Counted from the stretch's first letter, positions 41,028-51,904 are shown. The stretch is DNA of 64,000 bases from Clostridiales bacterium CHKCI001 (GCA_900045905.1 FCNS01000031.1:1-64000), one strand, 5' to 3'. The notes: generated by a model not told the origin, from the letters alone. Numbers and translations are program-made.

Positions 41028-43412
41028 ATGACGATAAGAGAAAAGCTTGGAAAGGAACTAGTATTTTTTGATGGAGGAACGGGGACAATTTTACAAGAAC
41101 AGGGATTAGGAGCGGGTGAGCTGCCAGAAATCTGGAACATAGAACATAGAGAAGCAATTGTCTCCTTGCATAAAAATTATTTACTTGCAGGTGCAGATAT
41201 TTTAAAAACAAATACATTTGGAGCGAACCGTTTAAAATTTCCAGGAAACGAAGGATATCGTTTGACTGAGATTGTAACTGCGGCAATTCAAAATGCAAAG
41301 CAGGCAATCAATGAAGTGGGAGGAAAACAGCGTTATATTGCATTGGATATTGGACCAACGGGAAAACTTTTAAAACCAATGGGAGATCTGGATTTTGAGG
41401 ATGCTTGTAATTTGTTCAAAGAAGTTGTTCAAATTGGTGTTGCATGTGGAGTAGATTTGATTTTAATTGAGACAATGAGTGATAGTTATGAAGCAAAGGC
41501 AGCCATTCTGGCAGTAAAGGAAACTTGTGATCTCCCAGTTTTCGTAACGACCATTTACGGAGAAAATGGAAAGCTGCTTACAGGAGGAGATACAGAGTCA
41601 ACCGTTGCATTATTGGAAGGACTTGGAGTGGATGCACTTGGAATTAATTGTGGATTAGGACCTGTTCAAATGAAAGGGATCTGCGAACAACTGCTTCAAT
41701 ACGCTTCCATTCCAGTGATAGTTAATCCAAATGCTGGTTTGCCAAGAAGTGAGAATGGAAAGACGGTATTTGATGTTACACCAGAACAGTTTACTGATAC
41801 AATGGAAGAAATTGCAAAAATGGGTGCATGGGTGCTTGGAGGATGTTGTGGAACGACACCTGAGCATATCCAAATGTTAGTAGAACGCTGTAGCTCGATT
41901 GCTCCAGTTCCAATTGTTCCAAAAGAGCGTACCGTTGTTTCGTCTTATGCTCAAGCGGTGGTAATTGGAAAAAGTCCAGTCATCATTGGAGAACGAATCA
42001 ATCCAACAGGAAAATCGAAATTTAAGCAAGCTCTTCGGGAGCATAATTTGGAATATATTTTAAATGAAGGGTTGACACAGCAAGAAAAAGGCGCACATAT
42101 TTTAGATGTTAACGTTGGACTGCCAGAGATTGATGAAGTCAGTATGATGGAAAAAGTAATCAAAGAATTGCAAAGTATTTTGGACTTACCATTGCAAATT
42201 GATACATCCAATTTTGAAGCAATGGAACGGGCAATGCGTGTTTATAACGGAAAACCAATGATTAATTCGGTCAATGGAAAACAAGAAGTGATGGAAGCTG
42301 TTTTCCCACTTGTGAAAAAATATGGTGGAGTTGTTGTTGGACTTGCATTAGATGAAAATGGAATTCCTGAGACTGCACAAGGGCGAATTGAAGTAGCAGA
42401 AAAAATTTATCGTACAGCAAAGAGTTATGGAATTGAATCAAAAGATATTGTAATTGATGCATTGGCTATGACAATTAGTTCGGACAGTGGTTCAGCGCTT
42501 GTAACGTTGGAGACATTAAGGAGAATCCGAGATGAGTATCATGGAAAAACGATTTTAGGTGTATCCAATATTTCCTTTGGGCTTCCTCAACGTGAAATTG
42601 TAAATTCCACATTCTATACGATGGCAATGCAAAATGGTTTAAATTGTGGAATTATTAATCCAAATTCGGAGGCAATGATGCGTTCTTATTATGCATTTAA
42701 AGCATTGTCCAATTTAGATGAACAGTGTGGTGACTATATTGCTCATTATGCAAATCAGGTTTCTAATGTATCGGCGCCAGCAAAGCAATCCGATCTGACA
42801 TTGGCACAAGCAATTGAAAAAGGATTGAAAGAACGAGCGAGTGAGCTGACAGCCGAATTAATTCAAACAAAAGAAGCTCTGGATATTATTAATGAACAGC
42901 TGATTCCTGCGTTGGATCAGGTAGGAAAAGGATTTGAAAAGGGAACCGTATTTCTTCCGCAGCTTTTAATGAGTGCAGAAGCAGCGAAAGCAGCATTTGA
43001 AGTAATTAAAACACAGATGGAAAGATCGGGACAAGTTCAGGAGAAGAAGGGAAAAATTATTTTAGCTACCGTAAAAGGGGATATTCATGACATTGGAAAA
43101 AATATCGTAAAGGTGTTGCTGGAAAATTATAGTTATGAAGTATACGATCTTGGAAAAGATGTTCCGCCAGAGAAAATTGTAGAAACTGCAATAAAAGAAA
43201 ATATAAAACTGGTTGGGTTAAGTGCGTTAATGACTACTACTGTTGTGAATATGGAAGCAACCATTGAATTGTTAAGAAAAGAAAAACCTGATACAAAAAT
43301 AGTAGTGGGAGGTGCTGTTTTAACGCCTGAATATGCAAAATCAATTGGAGCAGACTGCTATGCAAAAGATGCAATGGCGACGGTACATTATGCTCAAGAA
43401 ATATTAGGATAA
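41028..43412 (+). CDS. metH: Cobalamin-dependent methionine synthase lacking the activation domain
   Basis: This 794-residue enzyme moves a methyl from 5-methyl-THF to homocysteine through cobalamin. Domains in order: homocysteine-binding barrel with zinc Cys (GINCGLGP and GGCCGTTPEH), pterin-binding barrel (about 320-580, VIIGERINPTGKSKF), B12 cap, and Rossmann B12 domain with GDIHDIGKN (His ligand). The reactivation domain is missing and supplied by the preceding gene. GAAAGGAG precedes ATG. A strong hairpin region follows. Confidence 0.95.
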   Translation: MTIREKLGKELVFFDGGTGTILQEQGLGAGELPEIWNIEHREAIVSLHKNYLLAGADILKTNTFGANRLKFPGNEGYRLTEIVTAAIQNAKQAINEVGGKQRYIALDIGPTGKLLKPMGDLDFEDACNLFKEVVQIGVACGVDLILIETMSDSYEAKAAILAVKETCDLPVFVTTIYGENGKLLTGGDTESTVALLEGLGVDALGINCGLGPVQMKGICEQLLQYASIPVIVNPNAGLPRSENGKTVFDVTPEQFTDTMEEIAKMGAWVLGGCCGTTPEHIQMLVERCSSIAPVPIVPKERTVVSSYAQAVVIGKSPVIIGERINPTGKSKFKQALREHNLEYILNEGLTQQEKGAHILDVNVGLPEIDEVSMMEKVIKELQSILDLPLQIDTSNFEAMERAMRVYNGKPMINSVNGKQEVMEAVFPLVKKYGGVVVGLALDENGIPETAQGRIEVAEKIYRTAKSYGIESKDIVIDALAMTISSDSGSALVTLETLRRIRDEYHGKTILGVSNISFGLPQREIVNSTFYTMAMQNGLNCGIINPNSEAMMRSYYAFKALSNLDEQCGDYIAHYANQVSNVSAPAKQSDLTLAQAIEKGLKERASELTAELIQTKEALDIINEQLIPALDQVGKGFEKGTVFLPQLLMSAEAAKAAFEVIKTQMERSGQVQEKKGKIILATVKGDIHDIGKNIVKVLLENYSYEVYDLGKDVPPEKIVETAIKENIKLVGLSALMTTTVVNMEATIELLRKEKPDTKIVVGGAVLTPEYAKSIGADCYAKDAMATVHYAQEILG

Positions 43413-43425
43413 TTGTTTCTGATTT

Positions 43426-43510
43426 GCGTGAAGGCATAAGGCAAGCGGAAATGCTTGCATTTCCATTTGCCGCCGCACGCGAATCGACGAAACTTGTACT
43501 GTATTTCGTC
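43426..43510. terminator. Hairpin cluster between convergent metH and tepA
   Basis: GGCAA-xx-GGAAATGC-TT-GCATTTCC-xx-TTGCC with an outer GCGTG/CACGC, and GACGAAA (43486-43492)/TTTCGTC (43504-43510). It sits between convergent genes and may work in both directions. Confidence 0.7.
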
Positions 43511-43523
43511 TGATTTGGGTTGT

Positions 43524-44309
43524 TTAAGACTGTTCGATTTGTTGATAAAGATATGCTAATGCTTCTTTAATCCCGCCCATCTCATCAATAATTCCTTCTT
43601 GGACTGCTTGCTCTCCAACTAAAATGGAGCCAACGTCTCTTGTTAATGTAGTGGTATCAGTCATTAATTCTAATACACGCTGCTCACAAATATTGGAGTG
43701 GCGAGTAATAAATCCGACAATGCGATCTTGGATTCGTTTAAAATAGTCATAACTTTGTCTTACTCCGATGATCGTTCCATTCATACGAACAGGATGAATC
43801 ATCATTGTGGCAGTTGGAACAATAAAAGAATGATTGGTACTAACGGCGAGCGGTACACCGATGGAATGACTTCCCCCTAGTACAAGTGAAACAGTTGGAA
43901 TACTTAAAGAGGCAATCATTTCAGCGATAGCAAGTCCTGCTTCTACATCGCCTCCAACGGTATTAATTAGCATTAATAAACCTTGGATTTTTTTATTGTC
44001 TTCAATTGCGGCAAGCTGAGGAAGCACATGTTCATACTTTGTGGATTTTAGATTGCTTGCAAGGCATTCGTGACCTTCTACTTCTCCAATAATGCTTAAT
44101 AAGTAGATCGTATCATGATGGGAATTATCTTCCAGAATACATTGTCCATTTTCTCGGATTTGTTCTGCGGTTTTACTTTGTTTATGTGGTTGATTTGAAT
44201 GATTGGATTCTGTGGATTCCGATGCAGAATCAGTAGGACGATAAAAAGGATCGTTTTCTGTTCCTTTCTGATTAACGGATTTATAAACGGTATGATTTTC
44301 TTGTATCAT
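43524..44309 (-). CDS. tepA: ClpP-like serine protease family protein (TepA/YmfB)
   Basis: This 261-residue protein has a polar N-terminal extension of about 65 residues and a ClpP-like core: GGSHSIGVP (nucleophile Ser), MMIHPVRM (His) and TRDVG (Asp). In B. subtilis its relative TepA (YmfB) is encoded next to spoIIIE/ftsK, as here. No signal peptide or membrane segment is visible. Whether it is an active protease is not shown; the Ser-His-Asp set looks complete. AGGAGG precedes the ATG. It diverges from ftsK. Confidence 0.85.
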   Translation of the reverse strand: MIQENHTVYKSVNQKGTENDPFYRPTDSASESTESNHSNQPHKQSKTAEQIRENGQCILEDNSHHDTIYLLSIIGEVEGHECLASNLKSTKYEHVLPQLAAIEDNKKIQGLLMLINTVGGDVEAGLAIAEMIASLSIPTVSLVLGGSHSIGVPLAVSTNHSFIVPTATMMIHPVRMNGTIIGVRQSYDYFKRIQDRIVGFITRHSNICEQRVLELMTDTTTLTRDVGSILVGEQAVQEGIIDEMGGIKEALAYLYQQIEQS

Positions 44310-44540
44310 AATTACCTCCTAGTATTGTATTAAAAAATTTTGCAATAGGAATGTTGAACACATTATATGAATCCCTAATAATTGTGAAAGATGCTTATTA
44401 CAGTATTTGAGGTTTAAAGAAAAATATGTAAGAAAGAAAAAGAAAAAATATAAAAAAGATGTGAACCAATTGCTCTGATTTGGGAAATTTCCATATGTTA
44501 CAAATTCAATGTATCCCTAGTAAGAAAGTCAGGTTCACGC

Positions 44541-44569
44541 TTCACAATAATTCTATCCTATGTTATAAT
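44541..44569 (+). promoter_or_regulatory. Promoter of ftsK
   Basis: TTCACA (44541-44546), 17-bp spacer, TATAAT (44564-44569). In the 309-base gap GTGAACC (44461-44467) pairs with GGTTCAC (44532-44538), which overlaps the region upstream of the -35 box; its role is unknown. Confidence 0.65.
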
Positions 44570-44618
44570 AATAAATGATGTTGACAGAATTGTTAAAAGA
44601 ATAGGAGGAGAAAAGATT

Positions 44619-47282
44619 ATGGCAACAGGAAGGAAATCGTCTCAAACGGCGGTATCCAATGGTATCGCTTCTAGTAAGAAAAAAGGAACATCTTCCAATC
44701 GTACCTCCTCGAATCGTCGTGCAAAATCCTCCCAGACTGTTTCAAATACAACGAGGGGCACGCAAAAAAGAAAAAACGTTTCTCGTCAGATAAAAAAAGA
44801 AGAAAAACATAGTTTTCCTCTGAAAAGAGAAATTACAGTTATTGCTGTATTTGCAATTAGTGTTTTAATTTTAATTAGCTGTTTTTCAGATGAAACTTCC
44901 CCAATCTGGTGGCTTCATTTTGCTGTTTTTTTCGTTTTTGGAAATATTGGATATTTGGTTCCAGCACTTTTATTTTTGACTGTCTGTTTTATCTTATCTA
45001 ATCGAGGAGATTATAGACTACGCAGAAAATTATTTGGAGGAGTGCTTTGTCTCATTGCTTTGTTAGGAATCTTCCAATTGACTTTTACAACGGAAACGAG
45101 CAATGGAGGAGGTGTTTTAGGCTTATTTATTGTGGATGTGTTTGGACCATGGCTTGGAAATATTGGAACTTATGTTGTTATGGCAGCATTCGCAGCGATT
45201 GGAACTGTAATTATTACAGAACGTTCTCTCATGCATCTAATTGGGCAGAGATCCAAAAAAGCATATTCCGCAGTTAAGACAAATGTAACAACCTATCAAG
45301 AAAAACGTGGAGAAAAAAAGGCAATCAGAAATCAAGCCAAAAAAACGAGTACAGAGTCCGAACTTTCTATGGATATTCCGTCTGGCAGTTCCATTGAGGA
45401 TATTCCAATTAAAGGAATTATAGATATTTCATTAAAGCAATCTGAACCTGATATACAGCCAGTATTAAAAGATAATAAGCAAAAAGAAATAACCATTGAT
45501 GTTCCATGGAAAGTCAATCGCCGCTTTACAGAGCCAGAAGAGACAGGACCAGAATTTCCATTTCGTCGTCAAATAGCAAAAGATCCGCATATGGAAGAGG
45601 TACAAGAAAAAAGGCCAAGATCCATTCGAAAAAAACCATCATTCACAATAGAGGGAAGTGACCCAACTGCTCAGATGAAAACAGTCAAAACTTCTTCTGG
45701 AAAAGTCATTACAGTGCCTCTCGATAATGTTCCAACAACAGAAAAGTTTCAGAAAAAAGAGAGTAAACCGATCGAAAATAAGGAAAAACCAAAACAAGTA
45801 TCCAATTCAGATTCACTACAAAAAGAATATATGTTTCCTCCGCTTTCTTTGCTGCGTACAGCCAGAGGAAGCATTGGGCAAAAAAATAAAGAACAAGAAG
45901 TTCGTAATACTGCAATGAAATTGCAGCAGACACTGCAAAACTTTGGAGTAGGAGTGACTGTTACAAATATTAGCTGTGGACCAGCTGTAACTCGATATGA
46001 ACTGCATCCAGAGCAAGGAGTTAAGGTAAGTAAAATTGTCTCTTTGACCGATGATATTAAACTAAACTTGGCAGCTGCCGATATTCGTATCGAAGCACCA
46101 ATTCCAGGCAAAGCAGCGATTGGGATTGAAGTTCCAAACAAGGAAAATCAAGAAGTAGTGCTTCGGGAACTTTTGGAAAGCCAAGAATTTTTAACACATC
46201 CTTCTAAAATTGCATTTGCAGTGGGAAAGAATATCGCAGGAAATCCAATTGTATCCGATATTGCACAGATGCCGCATCTTTTAATTGCAGGTGCGACTGG
46301 ATCAGGAAAATCCGTCTGTATTAATACACTAATTATGAGTATTTTATACAAAGCAAAACCATCGGAAGTAAAACTGATTATGGTCGATCCAAAAGTAGTG
46401 GAATTGAGTGTATATAATGGAATTCCTCATTTAATGATTCCAGTTGTCACCGATCCAAAAAAGGCAGCAGGAGCACTGAACTGGGCAGTGACAGAAATGA
46501 CCGAGCGATACCATAAGTTTGCAGAATACAATGTTAGAGATCGGAGAGGATATAACGAAGCAATTGATCGTATGCCGACGATAGAAGGTATTGAAAAACC
46601 AAAAAAACTGCCTCAGATTGTTATTATTGTTGATGAATTGGCAGATTTAATGATGGTTGCGCCTGGGGAAGTAGAAGATGCGATCTGTCGTTTGGCTCAA
46701 ATGGCACGTGCAGCAGGAATTCATCTTGTAATTGCGACGCAGCGTCCATCGGTTAATGTAGTAACGGGATTGATAAAGGCAAATGTACCTTCCCGAATTG
46801 CCTTTTCGGTTTCTTCAGGCGTGGATTCTCGAACCATTATTGATATGAATGGAGCAGAAAAACTGTTAGGAAGAGGTGATATGTTATTTTATCCATCTGG
46901 ATACCAAAAACCAGAGCGTGTGCAAGGAGCATTTGTCTCTGATACAGAAGTATCGAAAGTAGTTCGCTTCTTATCTGAACAGACAAACGTGGATGGTGGA
47001 GAACAAAATGAAGCATTGGATACAACGATCAATAAGCCTGCTGAAGCCAAGACGACAGAACGAGATGAATATTTTGAAGCAGCAGGCAGATTTTTAATTG
47101 AAAAGGACCGTGCTTCCATTGGAATGTTACAGAGAATGTTCAAAATAGGATTTAACCGTGCAGCACGCATTGTAGAACAATTAGCACAAGCAGGTGTGGT
47201 TGGAAAAGAGGAAGGTACAAAGCCTCGTAAAATTCTAATGACAATGCAAGAATTTGAAGAAATGCTTCAAAAAAATTTATAG
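44619..47282 (+). CDS. ftsK: DNA translocase FtsK/SpoIIIE
   Basis: This 887-residue ATPase pumps DNA through the division septum. The basic N-terminus is followed by four membrane helices (about 68-200), a charged linker, and the motor: Walker A GATGSGKS, Walker B IVIIVDELADLM, and a C-terminal gamma DNA-reading domain (ASIGMLQRMFKIGFNRAARIVEQL). The length fits SpoIIIE (about 790) rather than long FtsK. AGGAGG precedes the ATG; fhs follows. Confidence 0.95.
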   Translation: MATGRKSSQTAVSNGIASSKKKGTSSNRTSSNRRAKSSQTVSNTTRGTQKRKNVSRQIKKEEKHSFPLKREITVIAVFAISVLILISCFSDETSPIWWLHFAVFFVFGNIGYLVPALLFLTVCFILSNRGDYRLRRKLFGGVLCLIALLGIFQLTFTTETSNGGGVLGLFIVDVFGPWLGNIGTYVVMAAFAAIGTVIITERSLMHLIGQRSKKAYSAVKTNVTTYQEKRGEKKAIRNQAKKTSTESELSMDIPSGSSIEDIPIKGIIDISLKQSEPDIQPVLKDNKQKEITIDVPWKVNRRFTEPEETGPEFPFRRQIAKDPHMEEVQEKRPRSIRKKPSFTIEGSDPTAQMKTVKTSSGKVITVPLDNVPTTEKFQKKESKPIENKEKPKQVSNSDSLQKEYMFPPLSLLRTARGSIGQKNKEQEVRNTAMKLQQTLQNFGVGVTVTNISCGPAVTRYELHPEQGVKVSKIVSLTDDIKLNLAAADIRIEAPIPGKAAIGIEVPNKENQEVVLRELLESQEFLTHPSKIAFAVGKNIAGNPIVSDIAQMPHLLIAGATGSGKSVCINTLIMSILYKAKPSEVKLIMVDPKVVELSVYNGIPHLMIPVVTDPKKAAGALNWAVTEMTERYHKFAEYNVRDRRGYNEAIDRMPTIEGIEKPKKLPQIVIIVDELADLMMVAPGEVEDAICRLAQMARAAGIHLVIATQRPSVNVVTGLIKANVPSRIAFSVSSGVDSRTIIDMNGAEKLLGRGDMLFYPSGYQKPERVQGAFVSDTEVSKVVRFLSEQTNVDGGEQNEALDTTINKPAEAKTTERDEYFEAAGRFLIEKDRASIGMLQRMFKIGFNRAARIVEQLAQAGVVGKEEGTKPRKILMTMQEFEEMLQKNL

Positions 47283-47320
47283 AAAAAATGGACTTGTGAA
47301 ATTAGGAGGTAAAAGAAAAA

Positions 47321-48991
47321 ATGAAAACTGATATTCAAATTGCTCAAGAAGCAAAAATGGAACATATTCGCGATGTAGCAGCTAAGTTTGGGCTGACAGA
47401 AGATGATTTAGAGTTTTATGGAAAATATAAGGCTAAAATCTCAGATCAGGTATGGGAAAGGGTAAAAGATAATCCAGATGGAAAACTGGTTCTTGTAACA
47501 GCCATTAATCCGACCCCAGCAGGAGAAGGAAAAACGACAATTAGTATTGGATTAGCACAGGCTTTAAACAAAATAGGAAAAAAGACATGGCTGGCACTTC
47601 GTGAGCCTTCCCTTGGACCATGCTTTGGAATAAAGGGAGGAGCAGCAGGAGGCGGGTACGCTCAAGTGGTTCCTATGGAAGATCTGAATTTACATTTTAC
47701 AGGAGACTTCCATGCTATTACTTCTGCAAATAACTTGCTCGCAGCAATGTTGGACAATCATATTCAACAGGGTAATGAACTTCGGATTGATACAAGACAA
47801 GTGACATGGAAACGTTGTCTGGATATGAACGATCGTGTTCTGCGTAATGTGGTTGTTGGACTTGGTGCAAAAGCCGATGGCTATGTAAGAGAAGATCATT
47901 TTGTCATTACAGTTGCTTCTGAAATTATGGCGATTCTTTGTCTTTGTAACGATATGAAGGATTTAAAAGAAAGATTAGGACGAATTATCGTTGCATATAA
48001 TGTAGATGGAGAGCCAGTTACTGCAAAGGACTTAAAGGCAGTTGGAGCAATGGCAGCGTTGTTAAAGGATGCAATACAACCAAATATGATACAGACATTG
48101 GAGCATACACCTGCACTGGTACATGGAGGACCATTTGCTAATATTGCACATGGCTGTAATAGTGTACGTGCGACAAAGACAGCTTTAAAACTGGGAGAAA
48201 TTGCTATTACAGAAGCTGGTTTTGGCGCTGATCTGGGTGCGGAAAAGTTTATGGATATTAAATGTCGAATGGCAGAGCTAAAACCAGATGCGGTTGTATT
48301 AGTTGCCACAGTAAAGGCATTGAAATATAATGGAGGAGTTCCAAAAAATGAGCTTGGAACAGAAAATCTGGAAGCTCTGAAAAAAGGAATCGTAAATTTA
48401 GAGAAACATATTGAAAATATTCAAAAGTTTGGAGTTCCAGTTGTAGTAACGCTGAATTCTTTCTTAACGGATACTGAAGCAGAATATGAATGGATTAAAA
48501 ATTTCTGTGAAGAGCGTGGATGTGAATTTGCACTTTCAAAGGTATGGGAAAAAGGCGGCGAAGGCGGTCTGGAACTGGCAGAAAAAGTAATCAAAACACT
48601 AAAGACAAAAGAAAGTAACTATCATCCAATTTATGAATTAGAGCAGCCATTGAAAAATAAAATAGAGGCAATTGCAAAAGAAATCTATGGTGCAGACGGA
48701 GTAAGTTATGCTCCAGCAGCTTCTCGTGCACTCAAGCGTTTGGAAGACTTGGGATTTGGAAACTTACCAATTTGTATGGCAAAAAATCAGTATTCCTTAT
48801 CCGATGATCAGACAAAGCTAGGACGTCCAACTGGATTTACAATTAATGTCAGAGATGTCTATGTAAGTGCAGGGGCAGGATTTGTCGTAGTACTTACTGG
48901 TAATGTTATGACAATGCCAGGACTGCCAAAAACTCCAGCAGCATTTAATATTGATGTAACCGAAGATGGTGTGATTACTGGGCTGTTCTAA
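47321..48991 (+). CDS. fhs: Formate-tetrahydrofolate ligase
   Basis: This 556-residue enzyme makes 10-formyl-THF from formate, THF and ATP. It shows [18 protein letters not shown] (P-loop), [24 protein letters not shown] and FTGDFHAI. It supplies the folate one-carbon pool that also feeds MetF, or acts in acetogenesis if the rest of that pathway is present; this window cannot tell. TAGGAGG precedes ATG. murE follows in the same direction. Confidence 0.97.
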   Translation: MKTDIQIAQEAKMEHIRDVAAKFGLTEDDLEFYGKYKAKISDQVWERVKDNPDGKLVLVTAINPTPAGEGKTTISIGLAQALNKIGKKTWLALREPSLGPCFGIKGGAAGGGYAQVVPMEDLNLHFTGDFHAITSANNLLAAMLDNHIQQGNELRIDTRQVTWKRCLDMNDRVLRNVVVGLGAKADGYVREDHFVITVASEIMAILCLCNDMKDLKERLGRIIVAYNVDGEPVTAKDLKAVGAMAALLKDAIQPNMIQTLEHTPALVHGGPFANIAHGCNSVRATKTALKLGEIAITEAGFGADLGAEKFMDIKCRMAELKPDAVVLVATVKALKYNGGVPKNELGTENLEALKKGIVNLEKHIENIQKFGVPVVVTLNSFLTDTEAEYEWIKNFCEERGCEFALSKVWEKGGEGGLELAEKVIKTLKTKESNYHPIYELEQPLKNKIEAIAKEIYGADGVSYAPAASRALKRLEDLGFGNLPICMAKNQYSLSDDQTKLGRPTGFTINVRDVYVSAGAGFVVVLTGNVMTMPGLPKTPAAFNIDVTEDGVITGLF

Positions 48992-49024
48992 ATTTGTATC
49001 AAATTAACTAGTCAGGAGGATTTT

Positions 49025-50521
49025 ATGACCCTTAAAGAATTGCTTTGTGGCATTTCTTACGTGGTGATAAAAGGAAATGATGAGATACCAATTAGTGATA
49101 TTGTATATGATTCGAGAAAAACAGTAGAAGATTGTGCATTTGTGTGTATTTCTGGCACAATTACAGACGGACACCGTTTTTTGAGAGAAGCAGAACAGAA
49201 TGGAGTTTCTGCAATTGTAATGGAACATCTTCCAATTCAACTAACAGAAATTCATTTAAATCATATGACCATTGTGTTAACAGAGGACAGCAAAAAAGCA
49301 CTTGCATGTATGTCAGCCAATTATTTTGCCCATCCAGACAGAGAAATGACGGTAATTGGAATTACAGGTACAAAAGGAAAAACGACAACGGCACATATGA
49401 TAAAAGCAATATTAGAAGCCGATGGCCGAAAAACAGGAATGATTGGGACAATGGGAAGCTATATTGGTTCCAAAAAGATCCCATTGCTCCATACAACGCC
49501 TCCCGCTTATGAAGTGTATCGCTTGCTGCGTCAGATGGCACAGGAAGGTTGCAAGTATGTTGTAATGGAAGTTTCTTCTCAGGGATTAAAAATGTCTCGC
49601 GTATGGGGAATACAGTTTGCAGCTGGAATTTTTACGAATATTTCTACCGATCATATTGGAGTGGGAGAGCATCGAAACTTTGAAGAATACTTATATTGGA
49701 AAAGTCGATTGTTTTGTCAAAGTGAAATAGGAATTATAAATCAAGATGAAGAATTTCATACAATGATAGAAGAAGGGCATTCGATTCCATTTCTTCATTT
49801 TGGAATGGAGTCGAGTGCAGATTTTTATTTCGATACGATAAAACAAGAAAAAAGAAAGGGATTTTTAGGCCTTTCTTGTGAATTAAAAGGAAAGGCTTGC
49901 TTCCTATGTGAAATTGGAATGCCTGGACGGTTTAATGCGTATAACGCATTAGCTGCAATTACAACTGCCATTTATTTTGGCTGTAGTCAGTCAGCGATTT
50001 GCGATGCCCTTTTGAATATTCGAGTAAAAGGGCGAACAGAATTAATTCCAGTGAAAGGCAATTATCATTTAATGATTGATTATGCGCATAATGCGGTAAG
50101 TTTGGAAAGTTTATTAAAAATGCTGCGCAGTTATGAACCAGGAAGAATTGTATGTGTATTTGGGTGTGGCGGAAATCGTTCGCGTTATCGGCGTTATGCA
50201 ATGGGAAAAATTAGTGGTATGTATGCAGATTTTTCAATCCTGACAGAAGATAATTCTAGAGAAGAGCCTCTGATGGAAATTATAAAAGATATTATTGAAG
50301 GGATGCATCAGACAAACGGACAGTATATTGTTATCCCGTCCAGAGAAGATGCGATCTATTATAGCATAAAATATGCTTTGCCAGGCGATATGATCGTTCT
50401 GGCTGGAAAAGGGCACGAGGATTACATGGAACAAAATGGACAGCGAATTCATTTTTCTGAACATGAAGTAGCCCAAAGAATTCTAAAGCAAATATCAAGC
50501 GAGTCAGAAAGGAATCAATAA
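49025..50521 (+). CDS. murE: UDP-N-acetylmuramoyl-tripeptide synthetase MurE
   Basis: This 498-residue Mur ligase adds the third stem-peptide residue. GTKGKTTTAHMI is the P-loop (about 116-127) and YAHNA and CVFGCGGNR are later family motifs. The amino-acid specificity loop reads DNSR (409-412), where meso-DAP enzymes have DNPR. DAP is still most likely because the Arg is kept, but this is inference. AGGAGG precedes the ATG. murF begins five bases after the stop. Confidence 0.93.
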   Translation: MTLKELLCGISYVVIKGNDEIPISDIVYDSRKTVEDCAFVCISGTITDGHRFLREAEQNGVSAIVMEHLPIQLTEIHLNHMTIVLTEDSKKALACMSANYFAHPDREMTVIGITGTKGKTTTAHMIKAILEADGRKTGMIGTMGSYIGSKKIPLLHTTPPAYEVYRLLRQMAQEGCKYVVMEVSSQGLKMSRVWGIQFAAGIFTNISTDHIGVGEHRNFEEYLYWKSRLFCQSEIGIINQDEEFHTMIEEGHSIPFLHFGMESSADFYFDTIKQEKRKGFLGLSCELKGKACFLCEIGMPGRFNAYNALAAITTAIYFGCSQSAICDALLNIRVKGRTELIPVKGNYHLMIDYAHNAVSLESLLKMLRSYEPGRIVCVFGCGGNRSRYRRYAMGKISGMYADFSILTEDNSREEPLMEIIKDIIEGMHQTNGQYIVIPSREDAIYYSIKYALPGDMIVLAGKGHEDYMEQNGQRIHFSEHEVAQRILKQISSESERNQ

Positions 50522-50525
50522 AAGA

Positions 50526-51902
50526 ATGTTAAATATTACTGTAAATGATATTGTAAAAGCAGTAAATGGAACACTGCTCTGTGGGGATGGAACACAGATC
50601 ATTGAGCATATTAGTATTGACTCTAGGAGCAGTCAAGGAAATGATATTTTTGTTCCAATTATTGGTGAAAAAGTAGATGCTCATCGATTTATTCCTCAGG
50701 CATTGGAAATTGGCTGTGTAGCGACTTTAACAAGTGAACACGAGCAGATGACAGGGGAAAAAGCTTGGATTCGAGTAGCGGATACGATTGATGCACTGCA
50801 TAAAATTGGGCGTCTATGCCGAAGCAGAATCCGAGTTCCTGCCATTGGCGTAACAGGAAGCGTTGGAAAAACGACAACAAGAGAAATGATAGCCACTGCA
50901 CTTTCTGCACAGAAAAAAGTATTTAAAACAAGTAAGAACTATAACAGTTCCGTTGGGCTTCCAATTACACTTTCTGAGATGACGAATGAAGATGATATTG
51001 CAGTATTAGAGTTGGGAATGAATGTGCCTGGAGAACTTGGAACAATCTCAGATTTGGCAAGTTTGGATATGGCAGTGCTGACCAATATTGGAGTGGCACA
51101 TATTGAATATTTTGGAAGTCAAGATGAAATCTGTAAAGAAAAATATACAATTACAAAGGGATTCCATGGAAAGGGATTTTTGTTTATTAATGGAGATGAT
51201 CCTCTGCTTGTAAAATATAAAGATCTGACAGGATATCCATATGTACTCTATGGAACGAGTGCAGATTGTGAATATCGTGCAGAAAATATCCGAACTGTAG
51301 AGGGAAAATACCAGTTTGATTTTGTACATAAAAATCAAACGGTCTGTGTAACCCTTTCGGTACTTGGCCATCACAATGTATTGAATGCGACTGCTGCACT
51401 TGCAGTAGCAGATCGTGTTGGTGTAGATGTCAAAGCAGCAGCAAAAGCATTGGAGTCCTTTACTGGATTTCAGAATCGTCTTCAAAGATATGAGATCCAC
51501 GGGTATACAGTAATTGACGATACGTATAATGCAAGTCCTGCATCGATGAAAGCGGGCTTAGAAGTCCTTGCAAACTATAATGCGCCAGGCAAAAAGATTG
51601 CTGTGCTGGGAGATATGTTTGAGCTTGGGAAAAATGCCCCACAGTATCACTATGAAGTTGGCAAATTTGCGGCAAAGCTGCCATTGGATCAGATGTTGTT
51701 AGTTGGAAAAAATGCAACATTCATTGGAAAGGCAATGAACGAAAGCGGTGCAGCGTGTGAAGTGCTAATTATGGAACGCAAAGAAGAAGCAGCGGCCTAT
51801 TTGGGCGATCATGTACAAGAAGGCGATGTTGTATATATTAAAGCATCCAATGGAATGAAGCTAAAAGAAATTACAACTTATTTACAGTCAAAGGAGAAGT
51901 AA
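50526..51902 (+). CDS. murF: UDP-N-acetylmuramoyl-tripeptide-D-alanyl-D-alanine ligase MurF
   Basis: This 458-residue Mur ligase adds D-Ala-D-Ala to finish the muropeptide precursor. GVTGSVGKTTTREM is the P-loop (about 110-123), followed by NYNSSVGLPITL, GMNVPGELG and IDDTYNASPASMKAG, a MurF signature. The start is ATG 50526, just after murE; the ribosome site GAAAGGAAT is in the murE end. priA follows at a two-base gap. Confidence 0.95.
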   Translation: MLNITVNDIVKAVNGTLLCGDGTQIIEHISIDSRSSQGNDIFVPIIGEKVDAHRFIPQALEIGCVATLTSEHEQMTGEKAWIRVADTIDALHKIGRLCRSRIRVPAIGVTGSVGKTTTREMIATALSAQKKVFKTSKNYNSSVGLPITLSEMTNEDDIAVLELGMNVPGELGTISDLASLDMAVLTNIGVAHIEYFGSQDEICKEKYTITKGFHGKGFLFINGDDPLLVKYKDLTGYPYVLYGTSADCEYRAENIRTVEGKYQFDFVHKNQTVCVTLSVLGHHNVLNATAALAVADRVGVDVKAAAKALESFTGFQNRLQRYEIHGYTVIDDTYNASPASMKAGLEVLANYNAPGKKIAVLGDMFELGKNAPQYHYEVGKFAAKLPLDQMLLVGKNATFIGKAMNESGAACEVLIMERKEEAAAYLGDHVQEGDVVYIKASNGMKLKEITTYLQSKEK

Positions 51903-51904
51903 TA

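Noticed and set aside
43439-43472. Hairpin GGAAATGC-TT-GCATTTCC as a member of the dispersed repeat family
   Set aside because: It lacks the TTATTGTGATATG ends and the CCAGTGG centre, so it is an ordinary convergent-gene terminator structure.
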